Source: Peristeroidobacter soli
GTDB lineage: Bacteria > Pseudomonadota > Gammaproteobacteria > Steroidobacterales > Steroidobacteraceae
Direction: 5' to 3'
DNA: 64,000 bases
Assembly (NCBI RefSeq): GCF_004138485.1
Contig: NZ_RYEV01000004.1
Coordinates: forward strand, 680,803-744,802
Made by a program: the position numbers and the translations under genes. Position 1 is the first letter of the stretch, and the number at the start of each line of letters is the position of its first letter. The notes below the pieces were generated by a model. That model was not told the DNA's origin and did not search any database. It saw only the letters and a list, made by a program, of their open reading frames with translations. Shown here one piece after another: positions 1-7,677 of this stretch.

Positions 1-252
1 TACCCGCCCGGAGCCGTCGATCCCGTGCATCGGCACGATGCGCATGCGATGGTCTACGTGGTGGAAGGCTCCATCATCATGGGCGTCAAAGGCGGCAAGG
101 AAGTCACCTTGAATCCTGGCGACACGTTCTACGAAGGGCCGAACGATCTGCACACGGTCGGCCGCAATGCCAGCAACACCAAGCCGGCCCGGTTCGTCGT
201 GTTTCTGGTGAAGAGACAGAACGCGCCCGTGCTCACGATTGCCACTGAGTAG
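1..252 (+). CDS. Cupin-domain protein, 5' end outside window
   Basis: The reading frame is open from the first base of the window, so this is the C-terminal part of a longer protein; an internal GTG at 25 is probably not the true start. The visible 83 residues form a cupin barrel: a first metal-binding motif HRHDAH followed by a conserved Glu in VVEGS, the turn LNPGDTFYEGP, and a second-motif His in DLHTVG. Single-domain cupins of this kind bind a divalent metal and are often secreted or cytosolic small-molecule dioxygenases or isomerases, but the substrate cannot be read from sequence. It is followed at once by a strong intrinsic terminator, so it ends a transcription unit. Confidence 0.8.
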   Translation, partial: YPPGAVDPVHRHDAHAMVYVVEGSIIMGVKGGKEVTLNPGDTFYEGPNDLHTVGRNASNTKPARFVVFLVKRQNAPVLTIATE

Positions 253-258
253 TCGTCA

Positions 259-295
259 TCGCCGGCGACCACAGCGGTCGCCGGCGAATCTTTCT
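259..295 (+). terminator. Intrinsic terminator after the cupin gene
   Basis: A perfect 12-bp GC-rich inverted repeat (259-270 with 276-287, loop ACAGC) is followed by the T-rich run ATCTTTCT. It begins 7 bases after the cupin stop codon. Read on the other strand there is no T-run, so it should act only on plus-strand transcripts. Confidence 0.85.
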
Positions 296-417
296 CACAC
301 CAACGTAAATCCGCCGTCGATGTTGAGCACCTGACCGGCCGCGAACGCGCGGGCGGCGGCGACGCCGAGGCCGCCGCCGCCCGTCACAACGACGACCAGA
401 TCCTTCACGTTCGTCAT
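295..417 (-). pseudogene. Short-chain dehydrogenase remnant with the middle deleted
   Basis: The 40-residue reading frame starts like an SDR, with a beta strand and the Rossmann glycine motif TGGGGLGVAAARAFAA. It then jumps directly to a typical SDR C-terminus, GQVLNIDGGFTLV. A normal SDR is about 250 residues, so roughly 200 residues including the catalytic Ser-Tyr-Lys set are missing, with the frame kept. The start ATG overlaps the stop of the upstream AraC gene (ATGA), so it was once translationally coupled to it. The product cannot be an active enzyme. The deletion is inferred from family knowledge. Confidence 0.75.
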
Positions 418-998
418 TGCACTTCTTCCGGCGCGCTGAGGCGGGCGCGACGCCAGGCGCGTGGGCTCTCGCCCACGATCCTGCGAAACAACCGCGTCAG
501 GTGGGATTGATCGGCGAGACCGCAATCCAGCGCGATCTCGCTGAGCGAAGCTTCGGTCGAGAGCATGAGTCCTTGCGCACGCTCGACTCGCCGCCGGATC
601 ACATACTCGTGAGGCGGCTCGCCGAAGCTGTTACGAAAGGCGCGACCGAAGTGCGAGGCGTTCAGGCGCACCAGGCCGGCGAGATCTTCGTTCTTGATCG
701 AACGATCCAGATTCGCCTCCACGTAGCTCGCCACCTTGCGTACCTGCCACGGCGACAGACCGCCGCGCGCAGGCTCTTTCGCTGCGGTCTCCGTGCCGCC
801 GATCTCCTGCAGGAGTTCTGCGGCCCGTCGCAGGCTGTCTTCGGCGCAGACGCGCTCGTCGTCGAGCGCGCTCCGCAGAGCCGTGCACAGCTCCGTCATG
901 ACCGAACGAAACTGCCGCACGCAGACGCCCTGCTTGCCCACGACGTCCTGGGGCGGCATATGGGTTGCAAATGTGAGCTGGGGTGTAAACGTGTCCAT
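414..998 (-). CDS. AraC-family transcriptional regulator
   Basis: This 194-residue protein carries a C-terminal AraC/XylS DNA-binding domain (about residues 85-187) with two helix-turn-helix units: the first around NEDLAGLVRLNASHFGRAF and the second around LSEIALDCGLADQSHLTRLF, followed by the family signature SPRAWRR. The N-terminal 80 residues are short and carry no recognisable sensor domain, so the ligand is unknown. It lies 14 bases downstream of an alpha/beta hydrolase gene and overlaps the SDR remnant, forming a three-gene minus-strand operon. It probably regulates that operon or the divergent NmrA-like gene. Confidence 0.85.
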   Translation of the reverse strand: MDTFTPQLTFATHMPPQDVVGKQGVCVRQFRSVMTELCTALRSALDDERVCAEDSLRRAAELLQEIGGTETAAKEPARGGLSPWQVRKVASYVEANLDRSIKNEDLAGLVRLNASHFGRAFRNSFGEPPHEYVIRRRVERAQGLMLSTEASLSEIALDCGLADQSHLTRLFRRIVGESPRAWRRARLSAPEEVQ

Positions 999-1012
999 GA
1001 TCGCGCTCCGTT

Positions 1013-1957
1013 TCAGCCGCGCAGGAACGCGAGCAGATCCGCGTTCACCTGATCCTGATGCGTGGCCGTGACGCCGTGAGGGGCGCCCGGGTAGTAGATT
1101 TCCTGGGCATTCTTGATCAGCTTTGCGGACTTTCTCGCCGAATCGTGCACCGGCACGATCTGATCATCCTCGCCGTGCAAGACCAGCGCCGGCACGTCGA
1201 TCTTCTTCAAGTCCTCGCTGAAGTCGGTCTCTGAGAACGCCTTGATACAGTCGTAAGCGTTCTTCAGGCCCGCCTGCATGCTCCACAGCCAGAATTGATC
1301 GAGCGTACCCTGAGACACCCTGGCGCCCGGGCGATTGGCGCCGTAGAACTGCAAAGCGAGGTCCTTGTAGAACTGCGAGCGATCGTTGAACACGGCCTTG
1401 CGCAGGCCATCGAACACTTCCAGCGGCAGACCTTCGGGATTCGCAGGCGTCTTCAGCATGATCGGCGGCACCGCCGCGATCAGCACGACCTTGGACACTC
1501 GCTTCGTGCCATGGCGACCGATGTAGCGCACCACCTCGCCACCGCCGGTCGAGTGACCGACCATGGTGATGTTCTTCAGATCGAGCGTTTCGATGACGGC
1601 CGCCAGGTCATCGGCGTAACCGTTCATATCGTTGTTCGACGACGCCTGCTCCGAGCGGCCGTGACCGCGACGGTCATGAGCGATGACGCGGAATCCCTGC
1701 TGTACGAGGAACTGCATCTGACCATCCCACGCGTCGGCGTTCAGCGGCCAGCCGTGTGAGAAGGTGACGACAGGGCCGCGGCCCCAGTCCTTGTAATAGA
1801 TCTGCGTGCCGTCTTTGCTGGTAATGAGGTTCACTTTTCGGGCTCCTGTGCTCGGGGCGGTAGGGTGTTGAGTCGAGGCCACGGCGGCGGCGGACAATCC
1901 GGCGGTCGCGGTGGCCATGACGCTGGCAATGAGGACTTCACGTCGACTTGCGGTCAT
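1013..1957 (-). CDS. Tat-exported alpha/beta hydrolase (chloroperoxidase-like)
   Basis: This 314-residue alpha/beta-fold hydrolase resembles the non-haem chloroperoxidase/esterase group. It shows the oxyanion segment [11 protein letters not shown], the strand-turn HDRRGHGRS, the nucleophile elbow GHSTGG with Ser136, the acid segment HGEDDQIVP and the catalytic His in GAPHG. The N-terminus [15 protein letters not shown] has a twin-arginine pattern followed by an Ala-rich hydrophobic stretch, pointing to Tat export to the periplasm. It is the first gene of the operon with the AraC regulator. Halogenation activity in this family is usually an artefact of perhydrolase chemistry, so an esterase or perhydrolase role is as likely. 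Confidence 0.85.
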   Translation of the reverse strand: MTASRREVLIASVMATATAGLSAAAVASTQHPTAPSTGARKVNLITSKDGTQIYYKDWGRGPVVTFSHGWPLNADAWDGQMQFLVQQGFRVIAHDRRGHGRSEQASSNNDMNGYADDLAAVIETLDLKNITMVGHSTGGGEVVRYIGRHGTKRVSKVVLIAAVPPIMLKTPANPEGLPLEVFDGLRKAVFNDRSQFYKDLALQFYGANRPGARVSQGTLDQFWLWSMQAGLKNAYDCIKAFSETDFSEDLKKIDVPALVLHGEDDQIVPVHDSARKSAKLIKNAQEIYYPGAPHGVTATHQDQVNADLLAFLRG

Positions 1958-2039
1958 CGGGCTTCTCCGTGGGTGTGTTCGATCTCGGAGTCGAACTGTC
2001 CCACCGCGGCGGCGCAGGCACGAGTTCAGTTGTGTTAAA

Positions 2040-2054
2040 CGCCGCTAAGCGGCG
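2040..2054. promoter_or_regulatory. Palindrome upstream of the hydrolase operon
   Basis: CGCCGCT-A-AGCGGCG is a perfect 7-bp inverted repeat around one base. It lies 83 bp upstream of the hydrolase start and in the divergent region shared with the NmrA-like gene. It could be the operator of the AraC regulator or another factor. No binding consensus is recognised. Confidence 0.35.
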
Positions 2055-2133
2055 CGGCGCCGGTCGCGTCCAAGTCTCCGCAGACCCCATCAAGAAGCCT
2101 CCGCGTCCGTTGCGGACCATGTCGTTCGATCAC

Positions 2134-2193
2134 TGCCCACCCTCGCAACGAAGAAGACGGGTCGTCAGCTCGTCGAGGGTGGGCATTTCCTTT
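2134..2193 (+). promoter_or_regulatory. Leader hairpin with U-tract before the NmrA-like gene
   Basis: TGCCCACCCTCG (2134-2145) and CGAGGGTGGGCA (2174-2185) form a perfect 12-bp inverted repeat around a 28-base loop. The loop itself contains GACG-GGT-CGTC. The right arm runs straight into TTTCCTTT. In the plus-strand transcript this would be a stable stem followed by a U-rich tract, 25 bases before the start codon. That is the layout of an attenuator, or of a large dyad operator on DNA. Confidence 0.5.
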
Positions 2194-2217
2194 GCACGGC
2201 AACGACAGGAGCAACAT

Positions 2218-2973
2218 ATGAAAATCGTCGTCATCGGCGGCACCGGCCTGATTGGTTCCAAGCTGGTGAGCACGCTGCGCGCCAAGGGCCACGAAGTGCT
2301 CGCGGCTTCGCCCGATTCGGGCGTCAACACGATCACGGGTGAAGGCTTGCCCGCCGCGCTGGCCGGGGCGCAAGTGGTCGTCGACGTGGCGAACTCACCG
2401 TCCTTCGAAGACGCCGCCGTGCTGAAGTTTTTCGAGACGGCTGGAAAGAACCTGCTCGCGGCGGAAGAGCGCGCCGGTGTGAAGCATCATCTCGCATTGT
2501 CGATCGTCGGCACCGACCGGTTGCCGGACAGTGGCTACCTGCGCGCCAAGGTCGCCCAGGAAAAGCTGATCAAGAGCTCGCCGGTGCCCTACACCATCCT
2601 GCGCTCCACGCAATTCTTCGAGTTCATCGGTCGCATCGCGCAGGAAAGCTCGGACGGCAAGAGCGTGCGCGTGTCGGACGCGATGTTTCAGCCCATCGTC
2701 TCCGATGACGTCGTTGCGACGCTGGCCGAGCTCGCCCTCGGCGCGCCGGTCAACGGCATCGTCGAAGTCGGCGGGCCGGAGCGATTCCGTATCGGCGAGC
2801 TGGTCCAGCGCGTGCTGACCGCCAGGGGCGATGCGCGCCAGGTGATCAGGGATGCCCACACGCCCTACTTCGGCGCCGAGCTCGACGATCAATCGCTGGT
2901 CCCGGGACCGGGCGCGCGCAGCGGAGCGAAGCGCTTCGATACCTGGCTGAAGGAATCGCACGCGGCCAAGTGA
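2218..2973 (+). CDS. NmrA/NAD(P)-binding SDR-family protein
   Basis: This 251-residue atypical SDR starts at ATG 2218, chosen because a good ribosome-binding site (AGGAGC) precedes it and the protein begins directly with the Rossmann strand MKIVVIGGTGLIGSKLV. The glycine pattern GGTGLIG binds NAD(P). The rest resembles NmrA-like and NAD(P)H-binding proteins: a strand VVVDVANSPS, the segment HHLALSIVGTDR, and YTILRSTQFFEF. These proteins are often reductases or redox sensors that lack the classical Tyr-Lys catalytic pair. The substrate is unknown. The gene stands alone, divergent from the hydrolase operon, with a hairpin in its leader. Confidence 0.85.
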   Translation: MKIVVIGGTGLIGSKLVSTLRAKGHEVLAASPDSGVNTITGEGLPAALAGAQVVVDVANSPSFEDAAVLKFFETAGKNLLAAEERAGVKHHLALSIVGTDRLPDSGYLRAKVAQEKLIKSSPVPYTILRSTQFFEFIGRIAQESSDGKSVRVSDAMFQPIVSDDVVATLAELALGAPVNGIVEVGGPERFRIGELVQRVLTARGDARQVIRDAHTPYFGAELDDQSLVPGPGARSGAKRFDTWLKESHAAK

Positions 2974-2991
2974 GCCCATCCAGAAGACAAC

Positions 2992-3015
2992 GGGAGCTCG
3001 CGTCTGCAAGCTCCC
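2992..3015. terminator. Possible bidirectional terminator hairpin
   Basis: GGGAGCT (2992-2998) and AGCTCCC (3009-3015) form a perfect 7-bp stem between the convergent NmrA-like and M49-like genes. No T-run follows on either strand, so termination strength is doubtful. Confidence 0.4.
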
Positions 3016-3043
3016 TCGCATGGCTCGATCCGGCCGTAGTCGA

Positions 3044-4726
3044 TCAGGGCGTCAGCGATCTCGCCGTGACGAACTGAGGTGCGATATCGACCGGGACCTG
3101 CCCCAGCTGATCGAGCACGCGTTGCACTTCGGGCCGGATCACGGACATCTTGTCCAGCAGCCGTTTGACGCCTGCGTAGTCGCCGTGCGCCTGCAGAGTC
3201 ATGATCTGGCCGGTCAGCGACGTGACGGCCTTCTTGGTTTTGGGCACGTCGAGCGAGAACCGGCCTTGCGCGTCGATGCGAATGGCCCCCGCGTCGAGCA
3301 GGTTGTTCACCTGGAGCGCCATGCCCTTGGCATGCGCGGCGTTCAAGCCAAAGCGCAGCGTACGGAAGGTCGAAGCCAGGAACGTGACATACATGTTTCG
3401 TTCCCGCTTCTTGTCGAGGAAGCCCTTGTCCATCAGATGCTGAAGCGCCCACAGACCGGAGACATCGGCCTTCGCCTCTTCCAGCGGACCATTCAGTTCC
3501 TTCAGTTCCTGGCGAACCGTCGTCTGCCGGCCGCCGACGTCGATGGTTTGCGGTCCGAGGCCGTGCATCAGCTCGTGCATCAGAATGTGAGTGAAGAACG
3601 CATCGAACGACAGCAGCGATCGATCCTGCGGCACCAGTGCGATATCCGCGATCGGCGTCAGGACCTTGTCGAACTTGGCCTGCTGGAAGTTCTTCAGCAA
3701 CACGCGCTTGGAGCCCTTCTCCGCGACCACGCGCTCATCATTCGGCAGGTTGTACGCGGCGGTCTGCACACCATGATTGGCGTCGCCCGCCGAGAACACG
3801 ACGTTGACGACCCGGATCGGTGAGTAGCCGCCAAGCTTAGGCTTGCGGAATTTCTTGTCGATGGGCAGATGGTCTTCGAGGTCCTGCAGCTGCGAGCTGA
3901 AGCGCTTGAGCTTGTCCGTCTCCGCGGCGTCGGTCAGCGTGATGAAGGCTTCGAACGCGGCCTTGAAATTGAACCACTCGTCTTCGTAGACCTCGTAAGG
4001 TCCGATGGTCGGCTCGATGGAAGCATCCAGCTCCATCCAGGCCACGTCGCTCGCGTAGTAGTCGTTGGAAACGAAAGCCTCGGCACGTTTCTGCAGAAAT
4101 GCCTGTAACGTCGGCTGTTGAGTGAGCGCCGCTGCCTCTCGCAGCAGACGCGCCATTTCCATCAGCTCGCCCTGATACTCGAGCGAGTACGGCACGGAGA
4201 GAAATTTGCCGTCCGCGCCCCGCCGGATGGTGGTGAAGAATCCGGTGGCCTCGGTCTTGTCCGCCTGCGGCAGACCTTGCATCCAGCTGTCGACCTGTTC
4301 GCGGGTCGCATCGGCCGGATAGAAATTGCCACCGGGCGGCTTGGCGGCCACACCCGGCAGGAATGCGCGATCCTCATCCAGCTCCGACCAGGGTCCTTTA
4401 TTGAGCAGGAAATAATCGACCCGCGCGCGGCCGAGCGCGCTTCGATCCGACAGCAACTGCAACAGCAACGCGTTGTTACCCGCGAAACGCTGCCGCATGA
4501 ACAAGGCATCGACATAACGGGACGCCTCGACCAGCTTGGCCAGCGCCGCCCTTTCCTGCGCCGGCAGGCTCGCCACGTCGACTTTCACCTCGACCGGCGC
4601 GAACCGCGCGGCCATCGATGCCAGCTGCTCCGGATTGGGAAGCGCTTCAGCCATCGACGCTACAGACCACAAATTGCATACAGCAAGTGCCGCACTGGCG
4701 AGCAGGATTTTACGCATGGGGCGCAC
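3044..4726 (-). CDS. Secreted M49-like (dipeptidyl-peptidase III-like) zinc peptidase
   Basis: This 560-residue protein has a Sec signal peptide (hydrophobic ILLASAALAVCNLWSVASMA, residues 7-26). The zinc-binding motif HELMHG (His384, Glu385, His388) and the downstream acidic motif LEEAKAD near residue 420 match the two signatures of the M49 family, whose classical form is HELLGH plus EECRAE. The one-residue-shorter HExxH spacing is the bacterial variant of this group. Family members are metallo-exopeptidases that release dipeptides or act as Zn-dependent hydrolases. A signal peptide implies a periplasmic site. The gene is monocistronic and convergent with the NmrA-like gene. Confidence 0.8.
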   Translation of the reverse strand: MRPMRKILLASAALAVCNLWSVASMAEALPNPEQLASMAARFAPVEVKVDVASLPAQERAALAKLVEASRYVDALFMRQRFAGNNALLLQLLSDRSALGRARVDYFLLNKGPWSELDEDRAFLPGVAAKPPGGNFYPADATREQVDSWMQGLPQADKTEATGFFTTIRRGADGKFLSVPYSLEYQGELMEMARLLREAAALTQQPTLQAFLQKRAEAFVSNDYYASDVAWMELDASIEPTIGPYEVYEDEWFNFKAAFEAFITLTDAAETDKLKRFSSQLQDLEDHLPIDKKFRKPKLGGYSPIRVVNVVFSAGDANHGVQTAAYNLPNDERVVAEKGSKRVLLKNFQQAKFDKVLTPIADIALVPQDRSLLSFDAFFTHILMHELMHGLGPQTIDVGGRQTTVRQELKELNGPLEEAKADVSGLWALQHLMDKGFLDKKRERNMYVTFLASTFRTLRFGLNAAHAKGMALQVNNLLDAGAIRIDAQGRFSLDVPKTKKAVTSLTGQIMTLQAHGDYAGVKRLLDKMSVIRPEVQRVLDQLGQVPVDIAPQFVTARSLTP

Positions 4727-4859
4727 TCTGCCCGCCGGCGATCACCGGCGCAAGGTCCGTGAATGCCACCGTCACGTCCCGTGCAATCCAACGCGATGCC
4801 ATGCCATCGCGCCGTCACGCAGTTACATCGTCCCGTGCTGTCACGTTGTCATTCGCCTC

Positions 4860-5732
4860 TCAACTTGGGTAATAGCCCGGCTGATCGATGTCCGCGAGCA
4901 AGCCCGGACCGGTCGGCGTCCAGCCAAGCAGCGTCCGAGTGCGCTCGCTCGAGGCGCACATGTCCGCGCCTGCGAAGTTGGCGAATCCGCCGAAGTGCTC
5001 TCGCGGTCGCGATTCGACCGGCAGCCCCAGTCGCCGCCCGATCACCTCGGCGATCTGTTTGAACGGGATGCCCTCGTCCGCAACCGCATGGTATGCAGAC
5101 TCGGTCACGCCCTGCTCCAGCGCCAGCCGATAGACGCGCGCGGCGTCGAGCCGATACACGCCGGCCCAGCGATTCGATCCTTCATCGATATAAGCGGACA
5201 CGCCGTGGGCCCGCGCGATGCCGATCAGCATTGGAATGAACCCGTGATCGCCGAGGCCATGCACGGAGGGCGCGAGCCGGACTGATGCGACTCGCACGCC
5301 GCGCTCCGCCACCGCTCTCGCGGCCGCCTCGGACTTTCTAGGAAACGCCGGATCGGGCACATCCGCTTCAGTTGCAAGCCGCCCCTGAGCGAGATGGGCC
5401 AGCCCGGAAGTCACGAGCAACGGACGCTTCGATCCCTCGAGCACGCTACCAAGCACCTCGATCGTACGCCGGTCCTGCTCCGCGTTCTCGGCAAACCTGG
5501 AGAAATCATGATTGAACGCAGTATGGACCACGGCGTCCGCGGCCGACGCAGCTTTGCGCAAGACGTCGTGATCGTCGAGGGAGCCACGAACCGCCTGTGC
5601 ACCGAGCGCGGTGAGCTCGGCCCCTTTGTCATCGGAACGAACCAGCCCCGCCACGCGATGGCCCGCGCTCAACAGATCGCGAACCACGGCGGAGCCGACC
5701 CAGCCGCTCGCACCTGTGATGAATACATACAT
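4860..5732 (-). CDS. Extended SDR / NAD-dependent epimerase-like oxidoreductase
   Basis: This 290-residue protein opens with a Rossmann strand and the pattern GASGWVGSAVV (residues 7-17), the GxxGxxG NAD(P) motif of extended SDRs. Later landmarks are AVVHTAFNHDF after strand 4, LVTSGLAHL in the catalytic-Ser region, and VRLAPSVHGLGDHGF, typical of epimerase/dehydratase-fold proteins. The usual YxxxK is not obvious, so catalysis may be atypical. It lies 11 bases downstream of an O-methyltransferase gene on the same strand, and both diverge from a TetR regulator, so the three probably form one stress- or ligand-responsive unit. Confidence 0.85.
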   Translation of the reverse strand: MYVFITGASGWVGSAVVRDLLSAGHRVAGLVRSDDKGAELTALGAQAVRGSLDDHDVLRKAASAADAVVHTAFNHDFSRFAENAEQDRRTIEVLGSVLEGSKRPLLVTSGLAHLAQGRLATEADVPDPAFPRKSEAAARAVAERGVRVASVRLAPSVHGLGDHGFIPMLIGIARAHGVSAYIDEGSNRWAGVYRLDAARVYRLALEQGVTESAYHAVADEGIPFKQIAEVIGRRLGLPVESRPREHFGGFANFAGADMCASSERTRTLLGWTPTGPGLLADIDQPGYYPS

Positions 5733-5743
5733 TGCTGAATCTC

Positions 5744-6409
5744 CTATCGGATCCGCATCGACAGCTCGACGTCATCGCTGAACGGCACGGACAGGTAACC
5801 ATTGGCGCGCGAGCGCACGCGTTCGAGATAGTCCGGCGAGAAGTTGGCGTTGTCGGCGACGATGAGCGCGCCGGGGCGCAGTCGACCTTCCACCAGACTC
5901 AGAATATCGGGATAAAGTGCCTTGGCGCCATCCAGCAACAGCAAATCGACAGTATCGGGCAAGTCGGCACGTAACGTCTGCAGAGCATCGCCCTCGCGGA
6001 TCTCGACCAGATCGAGCACGCCGCCGGCTTGCAGGTTCTGGCGGGCTCGCGCCACTTTGGATGACTCGAACTCGGTGGTGATGAGGCGGCCGCCGCCGTT
6101 GTCACGAAGCGCCGCAGCCAGATGCAGCGTCGAGATTCCAAACGACGTTCCAAACTCGATGATGTTCCGTGCCTGCGAGCTGCGAGCCAGCATGTAGAGC
6201 AACGCACCGGTCTCTTTGGAGACCGGCAGCGGGAAGTCTTTCAGGCGGGAATAGAGATCCAGATATTCAGTCTTGCTGCGCATGAGCCGGTTACGTTCCT
6301 CCGGCGCCATGGCAGTGAACGCAGGATGCGTGTGCGGCCGGGCGGCGTCGGCTTCGAGGAACAAACGATCGAGCAGCGGCGCAATGGGCGCCTGAGTCAG
6401 AGCAGTCAT
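5744..6409 (-). CDS. Class I SAM-dependent O-methyltransferase
   Basis: This 221-residue protein has the Rossmann-like methyltransferase fold: motif I IIEFGTSFGIS (S-adenosylmethionine binding, near residue 87), an acidic residue in ITTEFES that would hold the ribose, and VDLLLLDGAKALY containing the metal-coordinating Asp of catechol-type O-methyltransferases. The later strand PGALIVADNANFS also fits that family. The likely reaction is methyl transfer to a phenolic hydroxyl. It is the promoter-proximal gene of a two-gene operon with the downstream SDR and is divergent from a TetR-family repressor, a common layout for small aromatic-modifying pairs. Confidence 0.85.
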   Translation of the reverse strand: MTALTQAPIAPLLDRLFLEADAARPHTHPAFTAMAPEERNRLMRSKTEYLDLYSRLKDFPLPVSKETGALLYMLARSSQARNIIEFGTSFGISTLHLAAALRDNGGGRLITTEFESSKVARARQNLQAGGVLDLVEIREGDALQTLRADLPDTVDLLLLDGAKALYPDILSLVEGRLRPGALIVADNANFSPDYLERVRSRANGYLSVPFSDDVELSMRIR

Positions 6410-6454
6410 GGTGATTTCCTTTCGGGAGTTGAACGCTGCATCGCGCCCGACCTA

Positions 6455-6491
6455 GAATGCGACGAATTCGTCAGGTTTACCAATCGCATTC
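6455..6491. promoter_or_regulatory. Nested palindromes, likely TetR operator
   Basis: The 91-bp gap between the divergent methyltransferase and TetR genes holds a perfect 12-bp palindrome GACGAATTCGTC (6461-6472). Overlapping it is a perfect 8-bp inverted repeat, GAATGCGA (6455-6462) with TCGCATTC (6484-6491). TetR proteins usually bind such dyads between themselves and a divergent target. Confidence 0.55.
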
Positions 6492-6500
6492 CCGGCAGCC

Positions 6501-7136
6501 ATGGCCACCCGTCGAAAAAACCAGATTTCCTCGCGCAAAAAGCCCCAGCAGGCCCGCTCGAACGAGTTGGTCGCGGCAATTCTGCAAGCGGCTATTCAGG
6601 TTTTGGAAAAGCAAGGTGCCCACCGTTTCACTACGGCACGCGTGGCCGAGAAAGCCGGGGTCAGCGTCGGGTCGGTGTATCAATACTTCCCGAACAAGGC
6701 GTCGATTCTGTTTCGATTGCAGAGCGACGAATGGCGTCAGACCACGCAGCTGCTGGCATCCATTCTTCTGGATGCTCGACACCCCCCGCTCGAGCGCCTG
6801 CGCACGCTGGTGCACGTTTTCATCCGTTCCGAATGCGACGAAGCGAAAGTGCGTATCGCGCTCCACGACGCCGCCCCACTCTATCGCGACGCGCCCGAAG
6901 CACGCGAAGCCCGGGCGTCGGGAGAACGCGCGATGGAAACGTTCATGAAGGAAGCGCTGCCCGACGCGCCGGCTGCGACCCGAGACATGGCGGGCAACTT
7001 GATCAAGACCACCCTCAGCGAAGTCGGCAAAGGCTTTTCGGAAAGCCCGCGAACCGCCGCCGAGATCAAGACCTACTCCGCCGCAATGGCGGATATGTTC
7101 TGCGCCTACCTCGAGAGCCTCACCAGGACTACTTGA
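6501..7136 (+). CDS. TetR-family transcriptional repressor
   Basis: This 211-residue protein has the canonical N-terminal TetR helix-turn-helix (about residues 22-68): FTTARVAEKAGVSVGSVYQYF followed by NKASILFRL. The C-terminal all-helical ligand domain is unassigned. A lysine/arginine-rich tail precedes the DNA-binding domain. The start ATG at 6501 has only a weak ribosome-binding site. It is divergent from the O-methyltransferase/SDR operon across dyad sequences and probably represses both directions. Its 3' end overlaps the convergent regA gene by 8 bp, so the two transcripts are antisense at their tails. Confidence 0.9.
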   Translation: MATRRKNQISSRKKPQQARSNELVAAILQAAIQVLEKQGAHRFTTARVAEKAGVSVGSVYQYFPNKASILFRLQSDEWRQTTQLLASILLDARHPPLERLRTLVHVFIRSECDEAKVRIALHDAAPLYRDAPEAREARASGERAMETFMKEALPDAPAATRDMAGNLIKTTLSEVGKGFSESPRTAAEIKTYSAAMADMFCAYLESLTRTT

Positions 7137-7677
7137 CCTGCCGCTTCAGCAGTTTGCGCGCCAGCGTGCGCCGGTGAATGCCGAGCCGCCGGGCTGCTTC
7201 GGAAATGTTGAAATCCGCATCGGCAAGCGTCTGTTGAATGCGCTCCCACTCGAGCGTCTTGATGGTCGAGGGTCGCGTGCCGAGCTCCACATCCGTGTCG
7301 CCCTCGGTCTTGCCGAAAGCCTTTTCGATGTCATCGGTGTTGGACGGCTTGGCCAGGTAATGCCGCGCGCCGAGCTTGATCGCCTCCACGGCGGTCGCGA
7401 TGCTGGCGAAGCCGGTAAGGACGACGATGTTCATGTCCTCATCATGCGCATGCAGCGTCTGCACGCACGCGAGGCCGGAGGCCCCATTCAACTTCAGGTC
7501 GACGACCGCAAACTCGGGCGACTCCGTCTTCAGCAGCTCGACCATCTCGTCGTGACTCGACGCCGTCAACACGCGGTATTCCCGACGCTCGAACGAACGT
7601 TTCAACGTACGTGCCAGCGTCTCGTCGTCCTCGACGATCAACAGCAGTTTTTCCGCGCTGGTCTCGATCTCAGCCAA
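7129..7677 (-). CDS. regA: Redox response regulator RegA/PrrA/ActR
   Basis: This 182-residue response regulator has the RegA architecture. A receiver domain (residues 10-125) shows the acidic pair EDDE, the phosphoacceptor Asp60 in VVDLKLNG and the Lys in LAKPS. A short linker leads to a Fis-like helix-turn-helix at the C-terminus (NISEAARRLGIHRRTLARKL), which matches the strongly conserved RegA recognition helix. In alphaproteobacteria RegA controls respiration, oxidases and carbon/nitrogen fixation according to redox state. It overlaps the upstream regB by 8 bp and is the last gene of the cyo operon. Its position suggests feedback control of quinol oxidase expression. Confidence 0.9.
   Translation of the reverse strand: MAEIETSAEKLLLIVEDDETLARTLKRSFERREYRVLTASSHDEMVELLKTESPEFAVVDLKLNGASGLACVQTLHAHDEDMNIVVLTGFASIATAVEAIKLGARHYLAKPSNTDDIEKAFGKTEGDTDVELGTRPSTIKTLEWERIQQTLADADFNISEAARRLGIHRRTLARKLLKRQVK

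Noticed and set aside
4733-4750. CGCCGG-CGATCA-CCGGCG hairpin after the start of the M49 gene
   Set aside because: A 6-bp stem without a T-run in GC-rich DNA is expected by chance and lies upstream of a gene rather than at its end.
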